NCBI GenBank assembly: GCA_029007435.1
Contig: JAQXHU010000099.1
Span: 1 to 33,158 of the forward strand
DNA length: 33,158 nucleotides
Source of the DNA: Bacteroidales bacterium
Lineage (GTDB): Bacteria > Bacteroidota > Bacteroidia > Bacteroidales > UBA932
Reading direction: 5' to 3'
In this document: positions 1 through 7,919 of the stretch, piece by piece
How the letters are laid out: every line of letters starts with the position of its first letter
Position numbering within the stretch: the first letter of the stretch is position 1
Notes under the pieces: generated by a model
Told to the model about the DNA's origin: nothing
The model's input: only the letters and a program-made list of their open reading frames with translations
The model's database searches: none
Program-made: the position numbers and the translations under genes

Positions 1-82
1 CCTCCCCGCCGAAATCAAAGCCCGTCAGCAGCAGTACGAGTATTATCGAGATCAACTTTTGACTTTCAAGAGAGCAAACTAA
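1..82 (+). CDS. hsdS: Type I restriction-modification specificity subunit HsdS, C-terminal end (partial)
   Basis: Only the last 26 codons are present, read in the frame that ends at TAA 80-82. The end reads LPAEIKARQQQYEYYRDQLL, then TFKRAN. This is the characteristic C-terminal end of HsdS subunits, a helix that closes the second conserved region after a target recognition domain. HsdS chooses the DNA target for the HsdM methyltransferase and HsdR endonuclease. The hsdR start codon follows the stop directly, which supports co-transcription in one R-M operon. hsdM and the recognition domains lie outside the window, so specificity cannot be judged. The call rests on a short tail plus the neighbour. 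Confidence 0.85.
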   Translation, partial: LPAEIKARQQQYEYYRDQLLTFKRAN

Positions 83-3000
83 ATGACACATCTCAACATC
101 ATATCCCAGAACCCGGAGAGCACTCTGGTATCGGAATTCAAACGTGACGACAAACGGGAGCGCAGCTACCAGAGCGAAGCCGCCCTCGAAGCGGCATTCA
201 TCCGCCAGCTTCAGGAGCAGGGTTACGAATACCTCCAGATAGCCGATGAGCAGTCCCTCATCGGGAATCTCCGCGCCCAGCTGGAACGTCTCAATGACTT
301 CAAGTTCTCCGACAGTGAGTGGGACCTCTTCTTCAAGATGGTCCTTGCCAACCAGAATGACGGGATAGTTGAGAAGACAAACACGATTCAGAACGACTCC
401 GTAAAAGTCCTTTCGCTGGTTGACGGCGGGCGGGACGGAGTCAGCTTCCGCAATATCAAACTCATAGACAAGGACGACATCCACCGCAACAGCCTTCAGG
501 TCATCAATCAATATGTCGTGGAGAATGGAGTCCGCTCCAACCGTTACGATGTCACCATCCTTGTCAACGGCCTGCCACTCGTTCACGTTGAGCTCAAGAA
601 GCGCGGGGTGGATCTCAAGGAAGCCTTCAACCAGATTAACCGCTACCAGCGTGACTCATTCTGGGCAGGCAGCGGCCTCTTCGAATATGTCCAGCTCTTT
701 GTAATCAGCAACGGCACCTTCACCCGATATTATTCCAACACCACCCGCAACGCCCACGTAAAGAAGGCCAATGAACTCAAAGCCAGGAACTCCACAAAGA
801 GCACAGGCAGTTTCGAGTTCACCTCATACTGGGCAGATGAGAAGAACAAGGTCATCACTGACCTCGTGGACTTCACAAGCACCTTCTTCGCCAAGCACAC
901 CCTGCTCAACGTCCTCACCAAGTTCTGCGTATTCACAGCCGAGAAGGACCTTCTGGTGATGCGTCCGTACCAGATTGCCGCAACGGAGAAAATCCTGCAG
1001 CGCATCCTGATTGCATCGTATGACAAGAAACGCCTCGGCACCACTGCGGCTGGAGGATATATATGGCACACCACCGGAAGCGGCAAGACACTCACGTCGT
1101 TCAAGACGGCGCAGCTCGCTTCGAAGATGGACGGCATAGACAAGGTCCTGTTCGTTGTGGACCGCAAAGATCTTGACTATCAGACGATGAAGGAGTATGA
1201 CCGCTTCGAGAAGGGAGCGGCCAACAGCAATGCCAACACCGCCATTCTCCAGCGCCAGCTTGAGGACCCGAACTGCCGGATTATCGTCACAACCATCCAG
1301 AAACTCAGCCGATTCATAGCAAAGAACTGCAAGCACGACATCTACGATGCCCACGTTGTGCTGATTTTCGATGAGTGCCACCGTTCGCAGTTCAACCAGA
1401 TGCACGACAGCATCACCCACGCTTTCAAACGCTACCATATGTTCGGCTTCACCGGAACGCCGATTTTCCCTAAGAACTCTTCAAGCAGCGGACTGCCTCA
1501 TCTCAAGACCACTGAACAGGCCTTCGGAGACCGTCTGCACAGCTATACGATTGTAAACGCCATCAACGACCGGAATGTCCTCCCGTTCCGCATCGACTAC
1601 ATCCAGACGATGAAGGAAAAGGATGGAGTGCCGGATGACAAGGTCTGGGGCATAGACACCGATGCGGCCTTTATGTCGCCGGAAAATATCTCCAATGTTA
1701 CCCGCTACATTCTGGAGCACTTCGACCAGAAGACCAAGCGCAACTCCTTCTATAAGCTCAAGGACAAGCGCGTTGCCGGCTTTAATTCCATTCTTGCAAC
1801 ATCTTCCATCCCTGCTGCGGTGCTGTATTACAACGAGTTCCTGCGTCAGATGGAGGCTCTGCCTTCGGACAAACGGCTCAAGATTGCCCTTATTTACAGC
1901 TACGGCCAGAACGAGGCGGACTTCGAGCAGGAGGGCTTTATGGATGAGGAGAATTCTGACGATACCTCCGGGCTGGACGCCAATTCCCGCGATGCCCTTG
2001 AGAAGGCCATTGCGAATTACAACGCGATGTTCCACACCAACTTCGGCACCTCTTCCGAGAAGTTTCAGAATTACTATAAAGACCTCTCGATGAGGATGAA
2101 ACAGAAGGAAGTGGATCTGCTCATAGTGGTCAATATGTTCCTTACCGGCTTTGATGCGACTACGCTGAATACGCTCTGGGTGGACAAGAACCTGCGTATG
2201 CACGGCCTGCTGCAGGCATTCTCCCGTACCAACAGGAAGTTGAATTCAGTAAAGACCTTCGGAAACATCGTCTGCTTCAGGAACTTGGAGAATGCCACCA
2301 ACGAGTCTCTGGCTCTGTTCGGTGACGAGAATGCTGGCGGGATTGTTCTCCTTCGCAAGTTTGAGGACTATTTCTATGGCTATGACGATGAGGGCAAGCA
2401 CCACGCAGGCTACAGCGAGCTGGTGGAGGAGCTTCTGGGGCAGTTCCCTGTGGGTGAGCCAATTATGCTGGAGGAGGACCAGAAGAAGTTTGCCCGGCTT
2501 TTCGGCAGCCTGCTGAAGGCCATCAATATACTTCAGTGCTTCGATGACTTCAAGGGTGCGCAGCTCATCAGCGAGCGAGATATGCAGGACTACCAGAGTA
2601 TGTATATCGACATCTACAACAAGTTCAGGGGCCGCGAAAAGGCTGACAAGGAGAGTATCAACGAGGATATCGTCTTTGAGATTGAACTGGTCAAGCAGGT
2701 TGAGGTCAATATCGACTACATCATCTCGCTGATTGCCAAGCACCACGAGGAGCATACCCTCAATTCGGAAATCCGTCTTTCCATTGCGAAGGCCGTCGAT
2801 TCCAGCATAGAGCTGCGCAACAAGAAGGACCTTATCGAGCAGTTCATCTCATCACTTACTCCTGAGGTCTCTCAAGTGGACGTGGAGTGGCAGGAATATG
2901 TGCTCAGGCAGCGCCAGATGGAACTCGACCGCATCATAGAGGAGGAACATCTCAAGAGCGAGCCTACCCGCAAATTCATCGAGGCATCGTTCCGGGACGG

Positions 3001-3139
3001 CATCATCCGCGAGACCGGTACCGATGTCGCGGCAATTCTCCCTCCTATGTCCCGTTTCAGCAAGGGCCGCGCTGCCAAGAAGGAAACCGTCCTTGCCCGC
3101 CTTCGCGAGTTCTTCGAGAGGTTCCGGGATTTGATATAA
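83..3139 (+). CDS. hsdR: Type I restriction endonuclease subunit R (HsdR)
   Basis: This is the motor and nuclease subunit of a type I R-M complex: it translocates DNA with ATP and cuts unmethylated DNA far from the target. The 1018-residue length is typical. The N-terminal HSDR_N nuclease region carries the PD-(D/E)xK-type core E170-L-K172 in HVELKKRG. The SF2 helicase core shows Walker A HTTGSGKT (329-336), a DECH box (430-433), motif III FTGTP near 455, and a later motif with TGFDATTLNTLW. A helical C-terminal region, probably for binding HsdS/HsdM, follows. The ATG abuts the hsdS stop with no spacer, so translation is probably coupled. No frameshift or missing key residue was seen, so the gene looks functional. 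Confidence 0.96.
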   Translation: MTHLNIISQNPESTLVSEFKRDDKRERSYQSEAALEAAFIRQLQEQGYEYLQIADEQSLIGNLRAQLERLNDFKFSDSEWDLFFKMVLANQNDGIVEKTNTIQNDSVKVLSLVDGGRDGVSFRNIKLIDKDDIHRNSLQVINQYVVENGVRSNRYDVTILVNGLPLVHVELKKRGVDLKEAFNQINRYQRDSFWAGSGLFEYVQLFVISNGTFTRYYSNTTRNAHVKKANELKARNSTKSTGSFEFTSYWADEKNKVITDLVDFTSTFFAKHTLLNVLTKFCVFTAEKDLLVMRPYQIAATEKILQRILIASYDKKRLGTTAAGGYIWHTTGSGKTLTSFKTAQLASKMDGIDKVLFVVDRKDLDYQTMKEYDRFEKGAANSNANTAILQRQLEDPNCRIIVTTIQKLSRFIAKNCKHDIYDAHVVLIFDECHRSQFNQMHDSITHAFKRYHMFGFTGTPIFPKNSSSSGLPHLKTTEQAFGDRLHSYTIVNAINDRNVLPFRIDYIQTMKEKDGVPDDKVWGIDTDAAFMSPENISNVTRYILEHFDQKTKRNSFYKLKDKRVAGFNSILATSSIPAAVLYYNEFLRQMEALPSDKRLKIALIYSYGQNEADFEQEGFMDEENSDDTSGLDANSRDALEKAIANYNAMFHTNFGTSSEKFQNYYKDLSMRMKQKEVDLLIVVNMFLTGFDATTLNTLWVDKNLRMHGLLQAFSRTNRKLNSVKTFGNIVCFRNLENATNESLALFGDENAGGIVLLRKFEDYFYGYDDEGKHHAGYSELVEELLGQFPVGEPIMLEEDQKKFARLFGSLLKAINILQCFDDFKGAQLISERDMQDYQSMYIDIYNKFRGREKADKESINEDIVFEIELVKQVEVNIDYIISLIAKHHEEHTLNSEIRLSIAKAVDSSIELRNKKDLIEQFISSLTPEVSQVDVEWQEYVLRQRQMELDRIIEEEHLKSEPTRKFIEASFRDGIIRETGTDVAAILPPMSRFSKGRAAKKETVLARLREFFERFRDLI

Positions 3140-3173
3140 GGTCTCCACATATAGCTTTTGACAACATAATAAT

Positions 3174-3202
3174 GCACTTCAGCCCCAAACCGAGGTGCTT
3201 TT
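3174..3202 (+). terminator. Probable intrinsic terminator after hsdR
   Basis: The arms GCACTTC (3174-3180) and GAGGTGC (3192-3198) pair over seven positions with one G-U pair around an 11-base loop. They are followed by TTTT (3199-3202). The hairpin sits 35 bases after the hsdR stop and before the epimerase gene, where a terminator of the restriction operon is expected. The stem is short, so this is a moderate call. Confidence 0.5.
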
Positions 3203-3273
3203 CCGTATTGGAATACCGGACTTTAATTCTAAACATTGACGAAATTCTTTTATCAGGATTGGCGATGAAGAAT

Positions 3274-3281
3274 TATATTTG
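3274..3281 (+). promoter_or_regulatory. Bacteroidota -7 element of the aldose epimerase gene
   Basis: TATATTTG matches the TAnnTTTG consensus fully, 24 bases before the ATG at 3306. No TTTG is found 18-20 bases upstream, so the -33 element is weak or absent. Transcription would start near 3288, giving a very short leader. This also argues against a TTG start at 3300. Confidence 0.45.
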
Positions 3282-3305
3282 TGGAGATTTTAACCACAAT
3301 TGAAA

Positions 3306-4436
3306 ATGAAACCGCTGATTCTTTTCATCGCAGCTGCCGTCATATCGGCTTGCTTCTCTCCACATTCTCCTGAATCCACCGCAGAAGACTTCGGCGCCCT
3401 GTCCACGGGGGAAAAAACAAGCCTCATCACATTGCGCAACAGCAGCGGGGCATATATGACCCTGACCGATTTCGGGGCAAGGATTGTGAGCATCAACGTG
3501 CCTGACCGAGACGGAAAGCTGGATGACGTTGTGGCCGGCTATGGAGACATCACTTCCTTCGAAACCGGAAAGGAGCGCTTTATGGGCTGTGTCATAGGCC
3601 GTTACGGCAACAGGATTGACGGGGCGTCATTCACTCTCGACGGTCGGAAATACGATCTGGTGGCCAATGAGCATTTCGACGGCGCTCCGGTGCAGTGCCA
3701 CGGCGGGTACCAGGGCTTTGACCGTTTCGTCTGGGATTATGAGCTCCTCCGGGAAGACCGGCGCTCGGGAGTCAGGTTCCACAGGCTGAGCCCAGACGGG
3801 GAAGAAGGATATCCTGGCAATTGCGACTGCTATGTAACTTATTGGTGGACGGATGACAACGTCTGCCGCATAGAGTACAGCGCCACGGCCGACAAACCTA
3901 CAGTCATCAACCTCTCGAACCATACCTATTTCAATCTGAAAGGCTCAGGCGGCGGTTATGTGATGGACCATATACTCACAGTTGATGCGGACACGTCCGT
4001 ACAGAACAATCTCCATTTCTGCCCGGACATCCTGTGTCCTGTCGAGGGCTCCCCGTTCGATTTCAGGGAGCCGCACCGGGTGGACTACCGGCTGGATATG
4101 CCGAACAGGCAGCTGGAAATTATGCACGGTATGTCCGCCTGCTGGAAGCTGAACGGCTGGGACGGCACTCTCCGGAAGGCCGCGGTCCTGTATGAGCGCA
4201 GGAGCGGGCGTGGCGTTGAGACCTGGACGACTGAGCCTGCCTTGCTGACCTACACCGGCCGCGGGCTGAGCGAAAAGATTGCCGGCAAATACGGGCCGCT
4301 TGAGAAATACGGTGCGATGCTGCTCGAGACCATCCATTTCCCTGATTCCCCGAACCAGCCGAGGTTCCCTTCGACAGTCCTCCGTCCTGGCGGACAATAC
4401 ACCTCCGTCACCGAGTGGCGCTTCTTCGCAAAGTGA
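3306..4436 (+). CDS. Aldose 1-epimerase (mutarotase), predicted lipoprotein
   Basis: GalM-family enzyme interconverting alpha and beta anomers of hexoses such as galactose or glucose. Family landmarks visible: RYGNRI, CHGG with H132, NLSNHTYFNL with H206 (the catalytic acid position) and LLETIHFPDSPNQP with E341 (the catalytic base position). At 376 residues it is of usual length. The N-terminus MKPLILFIAAAVISAC is a lipoprotein signal with lipobox ISAC and C16, so it is probably membrane anchored on the periplasmic or surface side rather than cytosolic. I prefer ATG 3306 to an in-frame TTG at 3300 because it gives a cleaner signal peptide. It lies directly upstream of the susC-led locus and probably processes sugars released there, but it has its own -7 element and is not tightly linked. 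Confidence 0.9.
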   Translation: MKPLILFIAAAVISACFSPHSPESTAEDFGALSTGEKTSLITLRNSSGAYMTLTDFGARIVSINVPDRDGKLDDVVAGYGDITSFETGKERFMGCVIGRYGNRIDGASFTLDGRKYDLVANEHFDGAPVQCHGGYQGFDRFVWDYELLREDRRSGVRFHRLSPDGEEGYPGNCDCYVTYWWTDDNVCRIEYSATADKPTVINLSNHTYFNLKGSGGGYVMDHILTVDADTSVQNNLHFCPDILCPVEGSPFDFREPHRVDYRLDMPNRQLEIMHGMSACWKLNGWDGTLRKAAVLYERRSGRGVETWTTEPALLTYTGRGLSEKIAGKYGPLEKYGAMLLETIHFPDSPNQPRFPSTVLRPGGQYTSVTEWRFFAK

Positions 4437-4463
4437 ACGATGCTCGATTTTTCAAAAAAAATG

Positions 4464-4493
4464 TTTGATTTATCCATAAAATACGTAAATTAG
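4464..4493 (+). promoter_or_regulatory. Probable promoter of the susC-led operon
   Basis: TTTG at 4464-4467, an 18-base spacer and TAAATTAG at 4486-4493 match the Bacteroidota promoter (TTTG, then TAnnTTTG) with one mismatch. Transcription would start near 4500, leaving an untranslated leader of about 180 bases before susC. Confidence 0.5.
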
Positions 4494-4516
4494 GGCCGAA
4501 ATGAACTTAACAAATG

Positions 4517-4593
4517 TCAATGACGATAATCAATGATAATAATCAATCATTGGTGCTGAGAGAACAAAGAATGCTGACTATCAACCATTGATA
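4517..4593. repeat. Cluster of ATCAAT-type repeats and inverted repeats in the susC leader
   Basis: The word TCAATGA or its variants recurs at 4517-4523, 4529-4537 and 4542-4552. Two perfect inverted repeats are formed: CAATGAT (4531-4537) with ATCATTG (4546-4552), and TATCAA (4579-4584) with TTGATA (4588-4593). All lie downstream of the predicted promoter, inside the leader. They could be protein-binding half sites or RNA hairpins. No named element is recognised. Confidence 0.45.
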
Positions 4594-4635
4594 ATTTGAC
4601 AGACATATCCGTTAAACGGTTAATATATTTCGGGT

Positions 4636-4666
4636 TCCGCTGCTGCGGGGCTTAAGTTTAACTTAA
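4636..4666. promoter_or_regulatory. Two hairpin-forming repeats just before susC
   Basis: A small GC-rich hairpin, CCGC-TGCT-GCGG (4637-4648), is followed by a near-palindrome, TTAAGTT (4652-4658) and AACTTAA (4660-4666) around one T. It ends 14 bases before the susC ATG, so folding in RNA could cover the ribosome landing region. Role unknown; a translational control or protein-binding site is possible. Confidence 0.35.
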
Positions 4667-4680
4667 TTCTTGTCTTTCAG

Positions 4681-7600
4681 ATGAAGAAGAACCTATTATT
4701 GCTCGTGTTCATTCCGCTCTTGTTCGGGATGAACGCTTGGGCTCAGACTACAGTCAAAGGTGTGGTTGTGGATTCTTCCAACCAGCCTTTAATGGGTGCG
4801 GGCATTATTCAAGTGGGGAAAAACACCAATGGCACTGTCACAGACATTGATGGAAAATTCTCAATCAACGTGCCTTCCACTGCTTCTCTTCAGGTTTCCT
4901 GTCTCGGCTACACCACCAAGGAGGTCAATGTTGAAGGCCGCACACAGCTCACGATTGTCCTGGACGAAAACACAGAGATGCTCAGTGATGTTGTTGTCGT
5001 GGCTTTCGGACAGATGAAAAAAGAGGCTTTCACCGGTTCTGCAGGCACAATGAAGTCCGATGAACTGTCAAAAGTGCAGGTGACCAACGCCGCTTCAGCC
5101 CTTGCCGGACGCGTGGCCGGTCTCCAGATAACTAACTCCTCATCGCAGCTCGGCTCATCTCCGAGCATCACAATCCGCGGAGTCAGCTCTATCTCATCAG
5201 ACACCGAGCCTCTCATCGTCGTGGACGGTATGCCTTTCGACGGCGACCTCAGCCTTATCAACACCAATGATATAGAGAGTATGACGGTTCTCAAGGACGC
5301 CGCTTCCAACGCCCTTTACGGAGCCCGCGGAGCGAACGGCGTCATAATGATAACCACCAAGAAAGCTTCCTCTTCCGATGCGGTCATAACATTGGACGCC
5401 AAATGGGGAGGCAATCACAAAGGTCTCAGGAATTACAAGACAACCAATGCCCGGGAATTCTTCGAGACATATTACAAGATGCTCTACAACACCTATTCGG
5501 CCGAGGAGGGCGCTACTGCTGAATCCGCCCATCAAAAGGCAAATGCGGGTCTGTACGACTCAGGTATCGGTCCGGGATATGTGCCTTATACCGTTCCTAC
5601 AGGAGAATCCCTGATTCTTTCCAACGGAAAGATGAATCCGGCCGCCGTGGAGGGAGCATTCCACAATTTCAACGGCAACACATACTGGGTTCAGGCGGAT
5701 GACTGGGAGGACATAGGCCTCAAGACAGGTTTCCGTCAGGAGTACAACCTCAGCGTCAGCAAGCGTACAGACAAGATAAACCTCTATACATCACTTGGCT
5801 ATCTGGATCAGGACGGTATTCAGGACGGGTCGGAGCAGAGCCGTCTGACAGCCCGTCTCAAGGCTGACTACCAGGCCAAGAAATGGCTCAAGATCGGAGG
5901 TAACTTCAACTATACCAAGTATAATTACGCACAGACATCCGAAGGAACAATCGGCACCGGAACCATCTGGAGCATCATCAAATGCCAGGCCCCTGTCTAT
6001 CCGGTTTACCTGCGTGATGCAAACGGCAACATTTTGAAAGACAGCTATGGCCGTGACATCTACGATTTCGCCAACGGACAGCTCGGAGATCTCAGCAGGG
6101 CGGGCGGAACTGGCGGCAACGCCATATTCTCGAACCTTTACCGCACATCGGAGACCACAGGTAACTCATTCATAGCCAGTGGATATGCCGATATCAAGTT
6201 CTATGATGACCTGACTCTCACCATCAACGGCAATATCTACGACTATGACCGCAGATATACCTATGCCGAGGACCCTTATACCGATCTCTACACCTCCAAT
6301 TCCGACAACGGATATCTCTCCAAGTCATCTTCAAGGACATTCTCGTACAACGTCCAGCAACTCCTTAACTACCACAAAGTTGTCAACGGAGTTCACGACA
6401 TCAGCGCTATGCTCGGACACGAGTATTACAATTACAAGTACGAGTACCTCGGGGCTTCCGGCTACAATTTCGGTATTGACGGGGCTACTGAGCTCGCACA
6501 GATGCTGAACAAGAACGGAGACCCTACCTCATCGTCCACAATCTACAACAATGAAGGATATTTATTCCGTGGAATGTACAGCTATGCCAACAAATATTTC
6601 GGCTCTGTTTCCTTCCGCCGCGACGCTTCTTCACGTTTCGACAAAGACTACCGCTGGGGTAACTTCTGGTCAGCCGGCGTAGCCTGGATTATCTCCAAGG
6701 AGAACTTCTTCAAGTCGAACTGGGTGGATGAACTGAAGATAAAGGCCTCTATCGGAAGCCAGGGCAATGACAATATCGGAAACTTCCTTTACGCCGATTC
6801 CTATAACATCGTGAACAACAACAACTCAGTCGCTTACCAGTGGCTGCAGAAGGGCACGAAGGACATCACATGGGAGACAAACACGAACGTCAATACCGGA
6901 GTCGAGTTCAGCTTCTTCAAGAGCCGTCTCACCGGCAGCGTGGACTATTTCTACCGCAAGACCACCGATATGCTGTTCTCTCTCAACACCCCTCCTTCAG
7001 TAGGTTACACAAGCTATTACCTGAACATGGGTGATATGCGCAACTCCGGAGTAGAGATAGTTCTCGGTGCTGACCTCATCAGGACAAAGGATGTCACCTG
7101 GAGCCTGGATCTCAACATCTCGCATATCAAGAACAAGGTGCTCGCCCTGCCTGCCGAGATCAAGACCACGGAGGTCGAGGGCCACAATGGTTATGTCAAT
7201 GAAGACGCTTCCTTCGTCTCCAAGTACAAATATTTTGTGGCTGAGGGACTTTCGCTCTATACCTGGTATCTGCCTAAATATGCCGGAACAGATTCCGAGA
7301 CAGGTGAGGCCCTCTATTATATGGACCAGGTTGACGAGGCTACAGGAAAGGTCACAAGAACCACCACTAAGAACAGCGCCGAGGCTACGGAATACCTCTG
7401 CGGAGACGCTCTCCCGAAGGTTCAGGGCGGTTTCTCGACATCCTTCAGATACAGGAACTTCGACTTCTCCCTCCAGGCTTCATATCAGCTTGGCGGAAAG
7501 GGATACGACTATGTATATCAGGTCCTTATGCATACGGGTGGACAGACCGGAACTACCTGGCACAAGGATATGCTGAAAGCATGGACACCGGAGAACCACA

Positions 7601-7899
7601 GCGATGTGCCGGCTATCCGTTATTCCAATACATATTCACAGTCTGCCCGCTCTGACAGGTTCCTGACAAGCACCAGCTACCTCAGCCTCCAGAATGTGAA
7701 TGTGGGCTACACCATTCCTGCGCGCCTGACAAAGAAAGCCAATATCTCATCAATCAGAGTTTATTTCTCAGGAGAGAATCTCGGCTTCATTTCAGCGAGA
7801 AGGGGATTTGACCCTCGTTATGCAATCGGTGGATACACCAATTCCGAGCTCTATTCTCCAATCCGCACTTTGTCCGGAGGTATCACCCTGACTTTCTAA
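4681..7899 (+). CDS. SusC-like TonB-dependent outer-membrane glycan transporter
   Basis: Outer-membrane beta barrel that, with a SusD lid, imports oligosaccharides using TonB energy. It has a signal peptide ending at about AWAQ (22). A carboxypeptidase-regulatory-like domain (about 24-97; GVVVDSSNQPLMGAGI, DGKFSINV) is followed by the SusC-type segment SDVVVVAFGQMKKEAFTGS at 102-120. The plug domain (about 115-228) carries LAGRVAGLQI, SITIRGVSS, LIVVDGMPF and YGARGANGVIMITTKK. The rest is barrel, ending in a C-terminal phenylalanine (GGITLTF). The length of 1072 is normal. The susD gene starts 20 bases later. The GH89 and GH29 genes downstream suggest a host-type glycan ligand, but the barrel itself does not reveal the substrate. 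No regulator is adjacent. Confidence 0.96.
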   Translation: MKKNLLLLVFIPLLFGMNAWAQTTVKGVVVDSSNQPLMGAGIIQVGKNTNGTVTDIDGKFSINVPSTASLQVSCLGYTTKEVNVEGRTQLTIVLDENTEMLSDVVVVAFGQMKKEAFTGSAGTMKSDELSKVQVTNAASALAGRVAGLQITNSSSQLGSSPSITIRGVSSISSDTEPLIVVDGMPFDGDLSLINTNDIESMTVLKDAASNALYGARGANGVIMITTKKASSSDAVITLDAKWGGNHKGLRNYKTTNAREFFETYYKMLYNTYSAEEGATAESAHQKANAGLYDSGIGPGYVPYTVPTGESLILSNGKMNPAAVEGAFHNFNGNTYWVQADDWEDIGLKTGFRQEYNLSVSKRTDKINLYTSLGYLDQDGIQDGSEQSRLTARLKADYQAKKWLKIGGNFNYTKYNYAQTSEGTIGTGTIWSIIKCQAPVYPVYLRDANGNILKDSYGRDIYDFANGQLGDLSRAGGTGGNAIFSNLYRTSETTGNSFIASGYADIKFYDDLTLTINGNIYDYDRRYTYAEDPYTDLYTSNSDNGYLSKSSSRTFSYNVQQLLNYHKVVNGVHDISAMLGHEYYNYKYEYLGASGYNFGIDGATELAQMLNKNGDPTSSSTIYNNEGYLFRGMYSYANKYFGSVSFRRDASSRFDKDYRWGNFWSAGVAWIISKENFFKSNWVDELKIKASIGSQGNDNIGNFLYADSYNIVNNNNSVAYQWLQKGTKDITWETNTNVNTGVEFSFFKSRLTGSVDYFYRKTTDMLFSLNTPPSVGYTSYYLNMGDMRNSGVEIVLGADLIRTKDVTWSLDLNISHIKNKVLALPAEIKTTEVEGHNGYVNEDASFVSKYKYFVAEGLSLYTWYLPKYAGTDSETGEALYYMDQVDEATGKVTRTTTKNSAEATEYLCGDALPKVQGGFSTSFRYRNFDFSLQASYQLGGKGYDYVYQVLMHTGGQTGTTWHKDMLKAWTPENHSDVPAIRYSNTYSQSARSDRFLTSTSYLSLQNVNVGYTIPARLTKKANISSIRVYFSGENLGFISARRGFDPRYAIGGYTNSELYSPIRTLSGGITLTF

Positions 7900-7919
7900 C
7901 AAATTAACAGTGAATAGTT

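Noticed and set aside
1481..2203. Long minus-strand open frame opposite hsdR (240 codons)
   Set aside because: It lies fully within a complete hsdR frame, has no recognisable domain, and is the usual mirror effect of codon bias. The same applies to minus-strand frames at 9950-10582, 11264-11923 and 14633-15229.
83..3139. A novel defence system around hsdR
   Set aside because: The subunit carries all ordinary HsdR motifs and the only neighbour on the right is a sugar enzyme; what is visible is a standard type I R-M operon end.
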